In this document: piece by piece, positions 1 to 7,721 of the stretch | How positions within the stretch are numbered: the stretch's first letter is position 1 | Layout of the letters: each line of letters opens with the position of its first letter | Assembly (NCBI GenBank): GCA_017651185.1 | Contig: JAGCDJ010000019.1 | Location: 186,001-250,000 of the forward strand | Source: Bacteroidales bacterium | Lineage (GTDB): Bacteria > Bacteroidota > Bacteroidia > Bacteroidales > ML635J-15 | DNA: 64,000 nt | Direction: 5' to 3' | Position numbers and translations under genes: made by a program | The notes under the pieces: model-generated | The model's input: the letters and a program-made list of their open reading frames with translations, nothing else | Databases searched by the model: none | What the model was told of the DNA's origin: nothing

Positions 1-1
1 A

Positions 2-718
2 CTGCCACAGCAACCTGCTGAGCAAGAACCAACATACGAATCATGCGAAGCAAAACCAAAAAAATGCAACTGCGGAATGTGCGCAGGTTTGTGCGGTATA
101 ATCTTAGGTCTTGCAGCAATCATACTTTTCGTGTTGATGTTTACTGGTGTTATTAGTCCTAAGAACGCGTCAAACGAAGAACCTAAAGTTGAAGAAACTA
201 TTTTTGATAAGCCGGTAGGTGATGCAGAAGCAGAGGATATTGCATATATTGACCTTGATACTTTGCTGCTTACTTACAACTATGCCATAAAGTTGCAGGA
301 AGACCTTGCAATGGAGCAGAAGAAAGCAGAAGGAACGATTCAGTCGCGTATGAAGAAGTTTGAAAGCATGTACAATGCTTATATGGAAAAAGCACGTACT
401 GGAATGTTCCTGAGTGCTGCCAGCCAGCAGGCGCAACAGAGTGAACTCGAAAAGGAGCAGGCTGCTATTGAAAACTTGCAGGCAACTCTTTCTGCCCAGC
501 TCCTTGAAAAGCAAAGCGCTATGAACCAGGAAATATACGACTCAGTAATTAACTTTGTAAACATTTATGCTGATGGTCGCTTCAAGATTGTTCTTGGTAA
601 CATGGGTGGAGTTACAGTTGTTTATTCGCAGCAAGGCATGAACATAACTGCTGATGTGGTTGCAAAACTCAACCAGCGTTATGGCGGTATCCTCGAAAAT
701 GAAACAAAAACAGAATAA
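2..718 (+). CDS. OmpH/Skp-like membrane-anchored protein, 5' end outside window
   Basis: The reading frame is open to the left edge, so the first ATG at 77 is probably internal. The visible N-terminus is a polar Pro/Gln/Glu-rich stretch, then a Cys-rich patch (KCNCGMCAGLCG), then one hydrophobic segment. After it comes a segment resembling the OmpH/Skp periplasmic chaperone family: a short beta strand (AYIDLDTLL), a long charged coiled coil over roughly residues 75-145 counted from ATG 77, and a C-terminal beta region. Family knowledge suggests binding of unfolded outer-membrane proteins, but this anchored Cys-rich form is not classical soluble Skp. The next gene starts 3 nt after the stop, so the two are co-transcribed. 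Confidence 0.65.
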   Translation: MPQQPAEQEPTYESCEAKPKKCNCGMCAGLCGIILGLAAIILFVLMFTGVISPKNASNEEPKVEETIFDKPVGDAEAEDIAYIDLDTLLLTYNYAIKLQEDLAMEQKKAEGTIQSRMKKFESMYNAYMEKARTGMFLSAASQQAQQSELEKEQAAIENLQATLSAQLLEKQSAMNQEIYDSVINFVNIYADGRFKIVLGNMGGVTVVYSQQGMNITADVVAKLNQRYGGILENETKTE

Positions 719-721
719 CTC

Positions 722-1945
722 ATGAATTTTGCAGAGTTTTATGCCGCAAGGTACTCTGTAGCACCAAAGATATTTAGCAGTAATCCCCGCAGCGATACGG
801 GGATTATTGTTGTAATACCATGCTACGACGACGATTTCGTTTTCAAAACCTTGCAGTCGTTAGATTCTGCTGATAAACCTCAATGTTCGATTGAGGTTAT
901 TGTTGTTGTCAATTCTGCCGAGGATACAAGCAAAACTATTGTCGAGAAAAATAAACGCATATTTGCTGAACTTTCGCAAAATGGCGTGTATTCCAATTTT
1001 AGACTTTTACCATATATAATAGAAGGTGTGCCGCACAAGATTGCAGGTGTAGGCAACGCTCGCAAGGTTGGCATGGACGAGGCAGTTTGGCGCTATGTTT
1101 CGATAGAAAACCCTCAAGGCATAATTGTTTCGCTCGATTCCGATTGCCTTGTCTCAAAATGTTATTTCACAAAGATTTACGAGCGCTTTTGTGTTTCGAA
1201 AGACCGACCAAATGCATGTACTTTGCAGTTTCGGCATAATTTTGATGAGGCGTTATACTCTAAGCAGGAGATAGATGCTTGCCGTAGATATGAGATGTAC
1301 TTGCGCTATTTCCGTTTGGCACAGAAAGTCGCAGGAATTCCCCAATGTCTTCATACCATAGGTTCTTGCTTTGCTGTGACGGCAGAAGCATACGCCAAAA
1401 TGGGAGGGATGGCGCGTAGGCAAGCAGGCGAGGATTTCTATTTCTTGCAGAAACTGGCCCTGCAGTCAAAAGTGGCATCAGTTGACGAACCTATTGTTTT
1501 TCCCGCACCATCTGTATCCGAGCGAGTTCCTTTTGGAACCGGTCGTTCAGTGAAGAAAATAATTGATACGGGGTTGTGCAAAGTGTATAATTTTGGTTTA
1601 TTTCTACTGCTCAGAAATTTTTACTCCGAATTTCCGAATCTTTATGATGGTAATTGCCAAGTTCCAAAGGAAGTGCTCGATTTTGTGGGTGAGCAAAAGT
1701 TCTCTTTTTTGGTAGATGAGTGCCGTAGAAACACTTCAGACATGAAAAGTTTTGTGAAGCGTATGTTTTCTCGTTTTGATGTCTTTTTTATGATTCGCTT
1801 CCTAAATAGTTTCGACGAAACATCAGTTTTCCCACCAAAGGATGTACAAGATGTTGTAGCAGAGTTGCTTGAGAATTATTCCGTTGATGTTAAAGGTAGT
1901 TTCTACGACGAAATTCTTGCGCTTGATTGTAGCGTTTCCAATTAA
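722..1945 (+). CDS. family 2 glycosyltransferase
   Basis: A 407-residue protein without signal peptide. It opens with a GT-A nucleotide-binding strand (IIVVIPCYDDD) near residue 30, has a DxD-type metal and sugar-nucleotide motif in SLDSDC near residue 140, and an acceptor-side GEDFYFLQKLA motif near residue 240 carrying the usual catalytic acidic pair. Family 2 enzymes transfer a sugar from a nucleotide donor to glycans or lipids at the cytoplasmic face. The donor and acceptor cannot be read from the sequence. The last ~130 residues match no domain I recognise. It follows the OmpH-like gene by 3 nt, so start ATG 722 is well supported. Confidence 0.75.
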   Translation: MNFAEFYAARYSVAPKIFSSNPRSDTGIIVVIPCYDDDFVFKTLQSLDSADKPQCSIEVIVVVNSAEDTSKTIVEKNKRIFAELSQNGVYSNFRLLPYIIEGVPHKIAGVGNARKVGMDEAVWRYVSIENPQGIIVSLDSDCLVSKCYFTKIYERFCVSKDRPNACTLQFRHNFDEALYSKQEIDACRRYEMYLRYFRLAQKVAGIPQCLHTIGSCFAVTAEAYAKMGGMARRQAGEDFYFLQKLALQSKVASVDEPIVFPAPSVSERVPFGTGRSVKKIIDTGLCKVYNFGLFLLLRNFYSEFPNLYDGNCQVPKEVLDFVGEQKFSFLVDECRRNTSDMKSFVKRMFSRFDVFFMIRFLNSFDETSVFPPKDVQDVVAELLENYSVDVKGSFYDEILALDCSVSN

Positions 1946-2017
1946 CTTCTGCTGCTTGTTAGACCTTCTTCGTGTAAAATAAAATGGAATTTTAGTGTTC
2001 TGTTTTAAAATTAAAAT

Positions 2018-2025
2018 TATATTTG
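2018..2025 (+). promoter_or_regulatory. Bacteroidota -7 promoter box (TAnnTTTG)
   Basis: TATATTTG matches the primary sigma factor -7 consensus. The TTG codon at 2023, which would extend the next gene upstream, lies inside this box and so cannot be in the mRNA. I see no clear -33 TTG at the expected spacing. Confidence 0.6.
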
Positions 2026-2040
2026 CAAGATATTAAGGAT

Positions 2041-2736
2041 ATGAAAAGTATAGTTTCTCTTATATTGTCCGTTTTGGCTGGTATGTTCCTGTATGCCGAT
2101 GACATTTTTGCTGGAACTAACTTTTTTGTTTCTGGTTTCTATGTGGTTTCAGATGTCCAGGTAGGTGATACGGGGCGTTTTGTCGATTCTCGAGATGGAA
2201 ACTCGTATCGTACATTTAAGGTCGGCAATCAGGTGTGGATGTCGGAAAATCTTCGCTATTCAAAAGATATTCCTTTGGGAACGACAAAAAGTAATAAACC
2301 GCATGTTTATTATCCGAATGGCAATGCCGAAAATGTCGAACTATATGGATATTTGTACAATTGGTATGCTGCAGAGGTCGCTTGTCCGAACGGTTGGCAT
2401 CTGCCGAGCAATTCCGATTGGAAGCAACTCAAAAATGCTATTGGTGGCGATAATGCCGGTTCGCAGCTAGCAATCAAAGCTGAACTATGGAATGATGGAG
2501 CACTCGAAAGAACTCCGTTGTTTGGCAAGTCGGATTATATGGCGCTTCCTGCAGGCAGTTTCGACGGAAAAGGTTACGGAAATTTTGGATCCTTTGCATA
2601 TTTTTGGTCATCTAACGAATATGAGTATTATAGCGGCAATGCCTATTATAGGTACATTTATTACAACTATGCTGGCATTGCATCCAACTATAGTAGCAAA
2701 TTTTCCGGATTTTCAGTACGTTGTGTAAAGGATTGA
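2041..2736 (+). CDS. secreted FISUMP-domain protein
   Basis: A 231-residue protein starting at ATG 2041 with a signal peptide (MKSIVSLILSVLAGMFLYA). Nearly all of the mature part is one Fibrobacter succinogenes major paralogous domain (FISUMP): GNQVWMSENLRY, a YLYNWYAA segment, CPNGWHLPSNSDW, a Gly-rich LPAGSF strand, YFWSSNEY and the closing FSVRCVKD. These domains occur in secreted or surface proteins of gut Bacteroidota and Fibrobacter; their biochemical role is not established. There is no T9SS tail. The longer form starting at TTG 2023 is rejected because that codon is in the promoter. Confidence 0.75.
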   Translation: MKSIVSLILSVLAGMFLYADDIFAGTNFFVSGFYVVSDVQVGDTGRFVDSRDGNSYRTFKVGNQVWMSENLRYSKDIPLGTTKSNKPHVYYPNGNAENVELYGYLYNWYAAEVACPNGWHLPSNSDWKQLKNAIGGDNAGSQLAIKAELWNDGALERTPLFGKSDYMALPAGSFDGKGYGNFGSFAYFWSSNEYEYYSGNAYYRYIYYNYAGIASNYSSKFSGFSVRCVKD

Positions 2737-2739
2737 AAA

Positions 2740-3738
2740 TCATTGTTCATATTTCATAAAACCGCTCGACTCCATAGTTTTGGTATCGTTGCCATCGTGT
2801 ATAATGAAATATGCTTCCATTCCATTGATGCTTTCAACTATCTGCATTGCTTTTTCTGCTCCCATGACCATGAATGCGGTGGCGTATGCATCGGCGCGTA
2901 TGCAGTCGGGGTAGACGACTGTTGCGCTAATCATCTCGTTTTCGGCAGGATAGCCAGTGAGTGGGTTTATGGAATGTCCGTATTTCTTCTCGCCTTCTTC
3001 CAAAAATTTGCGGTAGTTGCCCGATGTGTTTACTGCCATGTCGGAAAGATGGATGACAATCTGGTTTTCACGGTATTCGTAACCACTGCCTTCGATTGGC
3101 TTGTCAACGCCGATTTTCCAGTTTTCGCCTTTGTCGTTTTTGCCCGAGCAGTATATTTCACCACCAATTTCCACCAAAAAGTCGGTAATTCCCTTGCTCT
3201 TGAAAAAATCGGAGACATAATCGACCGACATTCCTTGTGCGATGGCATTGGTAATTATTTGTGCATCTGGGTCCTGTTTTATGATTTTGCCGTTTGCAAT
3301 GTCGATTTTGCCCATTCCTACATGCTGAAGCTGTTTGTTGACTTCGGTGCTGTCGGGTATATGCTTTTCGTGGCGAACCCAACCGAATCCCCATGCGTTG
3401 ACAATAGGAGCGACGCTCACGTCGAATATTCCGCCAGTGTTTTCCCACACTTCTTTCGAAACCTTGAAAAATTCTTCGGTAAGAGCATCAAGCGTGTCGG
3501 TTTCGTTGCGATTTATGCGCGAAATTAGCGAAGTGCTGTCGTAGTTTGACAGCGAACGGCAGAAATTATCGAGCAGACTGTCGATTTCCTTGTTGTAGTT
3601 CACATCGCTGTGGTAGGTGATGTTGAACATTGTTCCCTGTGTAGGTCCACTATACTTTATGTATTCGGCATTTCGTCTGCAAGATGCAGATAAAATTGAA
3701 ATTATTGCTATTATGTATATTGTATTGTTCTTTAACAT
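2740..3738 (-). CDS. apbE: FAD:protein FMN transferase, lipoprotein
   Basis: A 332-residue protein with a lipoprotein signal (Cys near residue 20 in LSASCRR), so it probably acts at the periplasmic face of the inner membrane. The ApbE fold is clear: a GTMFNITY start, ITNAIAQGMSVDYVSDF, GGEIYCSGKN, GHSINPLTGYPA and the metal-binding ADAYATAFMVMG near the C-terminus. ApbE transfers FMN from FAD to a Thr of S(T)GAT motifs. Such motifs occur in NqrB and NqrC at the other end of this window, the likely substrates here. It converges on the FISUMP gene with 3 nt between the stop codons. Confidence 0.93.
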   Translation of the reverse strand: MLKNNTIYIIAIISILSASCRRNAEYIKYSGPTQGTMFNITYHSDVNYNKEIDSLLDNFCRSLSNYDSTSLISRINRNETDTLDALTEEFFKVSKEVWENTGGIFDVSVAPIVNAWGFGWVRHEKHIPDSTEVNKQLQHVGMGKIDIANGKIIKQDPDAQIITNAIAQGMSVDYVSDFFKSKGITDFLVEIGGEIYCSGKNDKGENWKIGVDKPIEGSGYEYRENQIVIHLSDMAVNTSGNYRKFLEEGEKKYGHSINPLTGYPAENEMISATVVYPDCIRADAYATAFMVMGAEKAMQIVESINGMEAYFIIHDGNDTKTMESSGFMKYEQ

Positions 3739-3763
3739 ATTACATGAAATTTTTAATAATTAA

Positions 3764-3805
3764 TTATGTGTTTTTGCTGTATTTTATTCGGTGTTTTTGC
3801 GATGG
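3764..3805. repeat. two copies of a 23-bp-period repeat, downstream side of the ATPase gene
   Basis: The core GTGTTTTTGC occurs at 3768-3777 and 3791-3800, exactly 23 bp apart, with flanks like TTATTCG. The same unit at the same period recurs three times at 5158-5222 on the other side of the ATPase gene. The second copy ends a few bases before that gene's stop codon. Confidence 0.85.
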
Positions 3806-3809
3806 CGAT

Positions 3810-5099
3810 TTAGCTCTTCAGACATCCAATTGGAACGATAAATACCCCGTCTGGACGTTTGTATGCAAATTTTCCACCTGTTATAATTATTAGCAAATCA
3901 GGTTCCTTGATAGGATTCTGCTTTTCTGTTTTGTTGTGTTCCTTAATAAGGTTTTTCAATTCTATCAAGTGCGCTGCACCTTCTTCGATTTCATTGCTTC
4001 CCAATTTGCATTCAATCAATGCGTATTTCCCATTGTCAACATGCAAGACAATGTCTGCCTCAAGACCATATCTGTCGCGATAGTAGCCAATATGTGTGTT
4101 GATGTCTGATGTGTAAGCTCGCAGGTCTCGAATGCACAGTTGTTCAAAAATGAACCCAAAAGTCTTGAACTGAAGCATTAGGCTTTGTGGCGACATTTGC
4201 AATGCAGCCACAGCAACACTCGGGTCGCAAAATGTGCGTTTAGGTGTCGAACGAATAACGGCCTTGCTACGTATTGCAGGACACCAAGCGTCAATATCTT
4301 GAATTACAAACAGACGTTCCAATGCCGCAACGTATGACGAAAATGTATCCATTGTGCAAGATGCATTTCCCGATGCTGTTACATCTGTGAGTAATGTTGT
4401 CTTTTTAGCTATAGTCGAGATGTTGCGGGCATACGACTGCAATATTGTGCGAGCAAGATTCTCGTCACGTCTAACTCCGTCAACTCTGCTAATATCTTCT
4501 TTGCAAACAGTCCGAAAATAGTCCTTGGCGACCATTAGTTTCGACTTGTTATCTTTAAGACGTAGCGTAGCTGGCCAACCGCCCCTGCAAGCGGCAAATA
4601 TCAAGTCTTCAATCTCCAAGTCCGAAACGGCGGCAATATCTTCTTCCGGATTGTCAAACAACTGCATAAGACTTACCGTTCCGTTTGATTCCTTTGATTC
4701 CCAAAGGCTCATTGGCAACATTTCCATTCTCGAAATGCGACCATTGCCCGAATGTAGAATTTTGGTTTTGTCAACCGAATTTGATCCCGTTAGAATGAAC
4801 TGTCCTGTCAGTCCTCGTTCATCTACTGCTGTACGAACTGCATCCCATAGTACAGGAGCATCCTGCCACTCGTCCAATAGACGGGGTGTGTTCCCTTGTA
4901 AAAGAAGCGATGGGCGAGTAGCTGCAGTTGACAGGTATTGTTCGCGCATGTCGGGATTCTGCAATTTGATGACACTGCCGGCAATATGCTCTGCTGTGGT
5001 TGTTTTTCCACACCATTTAGGTCCTTCTATTAGAACTGCACCAAACGCATTCAGTCTATTCCTTAAATTTACATCGGCAGTTCTTTCTAAATAATCCAT
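3810..5099 (-). CDS. AAA-type ATP-binding protein with C-terminal DUF4143 nuclease-like domain
   Basis: A 429-residue protein. Walker A is GPKWCGKT near residue 25-33 and a Walker B-like LLDEWQ lies near residue 75. A winged-helix-like middle follows, then a C-terminal DUF4143 region with the pattern GLEADIVLH...ALIECKLG near residues 347-366, the D...ExK layout of PD-(D/E)XK folds. Proteins of this type are abundant in Bacteroidota and often vary between strains; their role is not established. The start MDYLERT fits the promoter box at 5125-5132. The gene sits between two blocks of the same 23-bp-period repeat, which suggests it moved or recombined as a unit. Confidence 0.85.
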   Translation of the reverse strand: MDYLERTADVNLRNRLNAFGAVLIEGPKWCGKTTTAEHIAGSVIKLQNPDMREQYLSTAATRPSLLLQGNTPRLLDEWQDAPVLWDAVRTAVDERGLTGQFILTGSNSVDKTKILHSGNGRISRMEMLPMSLWESKESNGTVSLMQLFDNPEEDIAAVSDLEIEDLIFAACRGGWPATLRLKDNKSKLMVAKDYFRTVCKEDISRVDGVRRDENLARTILQSYARNISTIAKKTTLLTDVTASGNASCTMDTFSSYVAALERLFVIQDIDAWCPAIRSKAVIRSTPKRTFCDPSVAVAALQMSPQSLMLQFKTFGFIFEQLCIRDLRAYTSDINTHIGYYRDRYGLEADIVLHVDNGKYALIECKLGSNEIEEGAAHLIELKNLIKEHNKTEKQNPIKEPDLLIIITGGKFAYKRPDGVFIVPIGCLKS

Positions 5100-5124
5100 T
5101 CTGCTATAGTTTGTTTTGTCGCTG

Positions 5125-5132
5125 CAAAAGTA
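5125..5132 (-). promoter_or_regulatory. -7 promoter box of the DUF4143 ATPase gene
   Basis: On the minus strand this reads TACTTTTG, a match to TAnnTTTG, 26 bp before the start codon at 5099. Confidence 0.6.
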
Positions 5133-5157
5133 GTAAAAATTAATTTAATACAAAAAT

Positions 5158-5222
5158 TTATTCGGTGTTTTTGCTGTAATTTATTCAGTGTTTTTGCGGC
5201 AATCTATTCGGTGTTTTTGCGG
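5158..5222. repeat. three tandem copies of the 23-bp-period repeat, upstream side of the ATPase gene
   Basis: GTGTTTTTGC cores at 5165, 5188 and 5211 are spaced exactly 23 bp, each preceded by TTATTCGG, TTATTCAG or CTATTCGG. The unit matches the pair at 3764-3805, so the ATPase gene is flanked by the same direct repeat family in the same orientation. Confidence 0.88.
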
Positions 5223-5303
5223 TTAGATGTTAAAAAAATACATTAGTTTGAAAATTTCTGTTTTTTTTCAACAAAAAAATAAATGCAATTCATAGAAAAA
5301 TGT

Positions 5304-5311
5304 TAACTTTG
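5304..5311 (+). promoter_or_regulatory. -7 box for the T9SS/FISUMP gene pair, with a ~220-nt leader
   Basis: TAACTTTG fits the consensus exactly. Transcription from here would give a leader of about 220 nt before ATG 5540. The leader contains the homopolymer block at 5429-5444 and no convincing riboswitch. Confidence 0.5.
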
Positions 5312-5428
5312 CAGCAAGTAATCTAAATTGATGAGATTGTGCGTTGTTTTTATGATGTTCATATTGACACAATATTTGTAGGATACACTTTGGTTGTATT
5401 TTGCAATACGCTGAATATCAATAAATTA

Positions 5429-5444
5429 CCCCCCCCATTTTTTT
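5429..5444 (+). repeat. C8-A-T7 homopolymer tract in the leader
   Basis: Eight C, one A and seven T in a row, about 100 bp before the start codon of a secreted T9SS protein gene. A C8 run stands out in this AT-rich intergenic sequence and is of a length known to slip during replication. Confidence 0.7.
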
Positions 5445-5539
5445 GGTACAAGTCTAGAAATCTGGAAAAATATAGTTTTTTGTGCAGTGATGGCGGATGG
5501 CTATCGCAGTGGTAAGTTTAACCTTTTAAATTCAAGTAT

Positions 5540-6034
5540 ATGAACAGGAAATTTATTTTGTTATTTGTGGTTCTGTCGCTTGCGGGACTTTTGTACCCGA
5601 TGTTGAATGCGCAGACCATTGAGCGTGTTTCGTTCCAATCGGCGGCTGGCGGAAACGACAGATTTCAGCCTGTGGTTGGCGCACCGTTTGGTGTGTCGGC
5701 AGGTGCTTCGGGTGGTTCGCTGACAATAACCTCGGAATATGGCGAGGAATTATTTCACGATGGAATGTTGCTGTCGATAGAGGATGGGTGTGTTCCCATT
5801 GCCGATGGAATATCTCTGTATCCTAACCCGGTCGACTATGTTGTGAACATTTTGGTCGACAATGTTACTGCACTTAGCAATGATGTCACAGTTGAGGTGT
5901 TTGATATGGGCGGACGGCTGATGCTTTCGCAGAAGATAGACGAGGGCGAAGTTTCGCTAGATGTGTCGGCACTGAAGGCTGGGAATTATTTGATTAGGAT
6001 AGGAAAGGCAACTGCTAAAATGGTGAAAATGTAA
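5540..6034 (+). CDS. small secreted protein with T9SS type A C-terminal sorting domain
   Basis: A 164-residue protein. The signal peptide MNRKFILLFVVLSLAGLLYP precedes an N-terminal stretch of ~75 residues rich in Gly and Ser. The rest is a type A sorting domain: SLYPNPVDYVVNI, VEVFDMGGRLMLSQ, and the closing LKAGNYLIRIGKATAKMVKM. The domain directs export through the type IX secretion system. Because nearly all the mature protein is the sorting domain plus a short variable part, it may be a surface-attached small protein or a remnant of a larger one. The next gene starts 6 nt after the stop, so the two form an operon. Confidence 0.8.
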   Translation: MNRKFILLFVVLSLAGLLYPMLNAQTIERVSFQSAAGGNDRFQPVVGAPFGVSAGASGGSLTITSEYGEELFHDGMLLSIEDGCVPIADGISLYPNPVDYVVNILVDNVTALSNDVTVEVFDMGGRLMLSQKIDEGEVSLDVSALKAGNYLIRIGKATAKMVKM

Positions 6035-6040
6035 TGATTT

Positions 6041-7558
6041 ATGAACAATAAAAAATTTAATAATATGAAGAGATTAATATCAATAATTATTGTGATGCTG
6101 CTCAATGTCGCATTATTCGCACAAAGTGTACCTCAGACAGTAAACTTTTCGGCCACGGTACGCGATGCAAACAACGAACTTTTGGCAAACACTCCTGTAA
6201 ATGTACGTCTTACCTTCTATGAGGGTGGCGAAGATGGAACCCCTGTGTATTGTGCCTTGCACCAAACAACCACCAATGCCAACGGTTTTATGTCGTTCCA
6301 ACTTAACCGCAATGTGCTTGCCTACGCCTGCAATGGCGCACCAAACACTCCATTCGAGGAAATCCCGTGGGAGAACGGCAACTACTGGATGCACGTTGAG
6401 TATCAGGCGCAGATAGCTGGCGATTTTATCGACCTCGGCTATTTGGAACTTACCAGCGGATTCTATGCATTCTCGTCCAATTATGCATTAATAGCGCAGA
6501 AACTCGAAGGCTTCGACATTGATGTTACCAATGCACAGGATGGCGACATTCTTGTGTACAACGGCACAACCCGCAAATGGGAGGCAAGAAGACCAGAAAG
6601 TATTGGCACCTACAACGAAGAAACTTTCCTGTGGGATAGAAATGGAGGGCAAGCATCTGGTCTTGAAGAATTTGGACTTCAATGGGTGTCAAATAGCAAA
6701 GCTATTTCTGCTAACATCAAGCCAGTTGAAGGAGCTAGTCTATATATATTGAATTCCAGCGACTATGCAATTCAAGATATAAATACATTGAATGCACGAC
6801 TAACGTTGGAAACGGAAGCGACTGTGTATAGAGGCATTTCTTGTGAGGCATCTAATGACTATGACGACGTTATTGCAACTGTTTACAATGATAAGATATA
6901 TTTGATTCATATAACGAGAGCAAATATATTATCCGATTCGAATGTTTTTCATTTGACCATTACTGGTACCTACAAGGTATGGGGATTATCTTCCTCATAC
7001 AGCGAACCGACCGGTTATACCAATGGCTATGGTTATGTTGACCTTGGTCTGCCGAGTGGACTTCTATGGGCTACTTGTAATGTCGGTGCAAGTACGCCGA
7101 CAGCCTACGGCAACTACTACGCATGGGGTGAGACCACACCCAAGAGTTCTTATACCGTAGACAATTATGCATATACGGACGATGATTACACACTTCCTTC
7201 GAGTGCCGATGCTGCCACCGCTAACTGGGGTTCTGGCTGGCGTATGCCTAGAGAGGAAGAAATAGAGGAGTTGTTTGATAATTGCACGCATATATGGACA
7301 ACCCAGAGTGGAGTAAGCGGACGCTTGTTCACAGGACCTAATGGCAACTCTATCTTCCTGCCAGCTGCTGGTGGTCGCGTCGGCAGTCAACTCTATGATG
7401 ACGGTTCAAAAGGTTACTACTGGAGGAGTCAACTCATGCCGGGCAGTGATACCCACGCGATGGCTATTAGTTTCGATTTGGACAATTGCCTAGTGAGCGT
7501 TGCTTCTCGCTACTATGGACTATCCGTTCGTCCTGTCTGCGTGTCTGCTCAGAACTAA
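6041..7558 (+). CDS. large secreted protein with C-terminal FISUMP domain
   Basis: A 505-residue protein. Start is ATG 6041 or, equally likely, ATG 6065 (MKRLISIIIVMLLNVALFAQ), which begins directly at the signal peptide. Residues ~30-150 form a beta-rich domain (VNFSATVRDANNELLANTPVNVRLTFYEG in part) common at the N-terminus of Bacteroidales surface proteins. A linker with YNGTTRKWE follows. The last ~170 residues are a FISUMP domain: YVDLGLPSGLLWATCNVGA, YYAWGETTPK, WGSGWRMPREEEIEEL and the closing GLSVRPVC. It lies in an operon with the T9SS-tail protein just upstream. No T9SS tail of its own is visible. Confidence 0.75.
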   Translation: MNNKKFNNMKRLISIIIVMLLNVALFAQSVPQTVNFSATVRDANNELLANTPVNVRLTFYEGGEDGTPVYCALHQTTTNANGFMSFQLNRNVLAYACNGAPNTPFEEIPWENGNYWMHVEYQAQIAGDFIDLGYLELTSGFYAFSSNYALIAQKLEGFDIDVTNAQDGDILVYNGTTRKWEARRPESIGTYNEETFLWDRNGGQASGLEEFGLQWVSNSKAISANIKPVEGASLYILNSSDYAIQDINTLNARLTLETEATVYRGISCEASNDYDDVIATVYNDKIYLIHITRANILSDSNVFHLTITGTYKVWGLSSSYSEPTGYTNGYGYVDLGLPSGLLWATCNVGASTPTAYGNYYAWGETTPKSSYTVDNYAYTDDDYTLPSSADAATANWGSGWRMPREEEIEELFDNCTHIWTTQSGVSGRLFTGPNGNSIFLPAAGGRVGSQLYDDGSKGYYWRSQLMPGSDTHAMAISFDLDNCLVSVASRYYGLSVRPVCVSAQN

Positions 7559-7588
7559 AGTAGTTTAAAAAGTACGAATTTACGATTT

Positions 7589-7620
7589 ACGGCAGTCGGC
7601 GAAAGTCGGCTGTCGTTTTG
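7589..7620 (+). terminator. intrinsic terminator after the FISUMP gene
   Basis: A 12-bp stem with some G-U pairs around a GAAA loop (ACGGCAGTCGGC / GTCGGCTGTCGT), followed by TTTTGTTTT. Confidence 0.7.
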
Positions 7621-7688
7621 TTTTCTGCCTAGATTTTATTTTTTCTAATCACCCTCAAAAAAATCAATGCTATTCACATAAAAAGTGG

Positions 7689-7696
7689 TAACTTTG
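7689..7696 (+). promoter_or_regulatory. -7 promoter box of secA
   Basis: TAACTTTG, 25 bp before the secA start codon. Confidence 0.65.
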
Positions 7697-7721
7697 CACC
7701 TTAAAAATTAAAGAACAAAAT

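Noticed and set aside
2165..2728. Short plus-strand frames overlapping the FISUMP gene
   Set aside because: They are out-of-frame shadows of a gene with clear FISUMP motifs.
5158..5222. 23-bp repeats next to the ATPase as a CRISPR array
   Set aside because: The repeats are directly tandem with no spacers, and only 2-3 copies per side.
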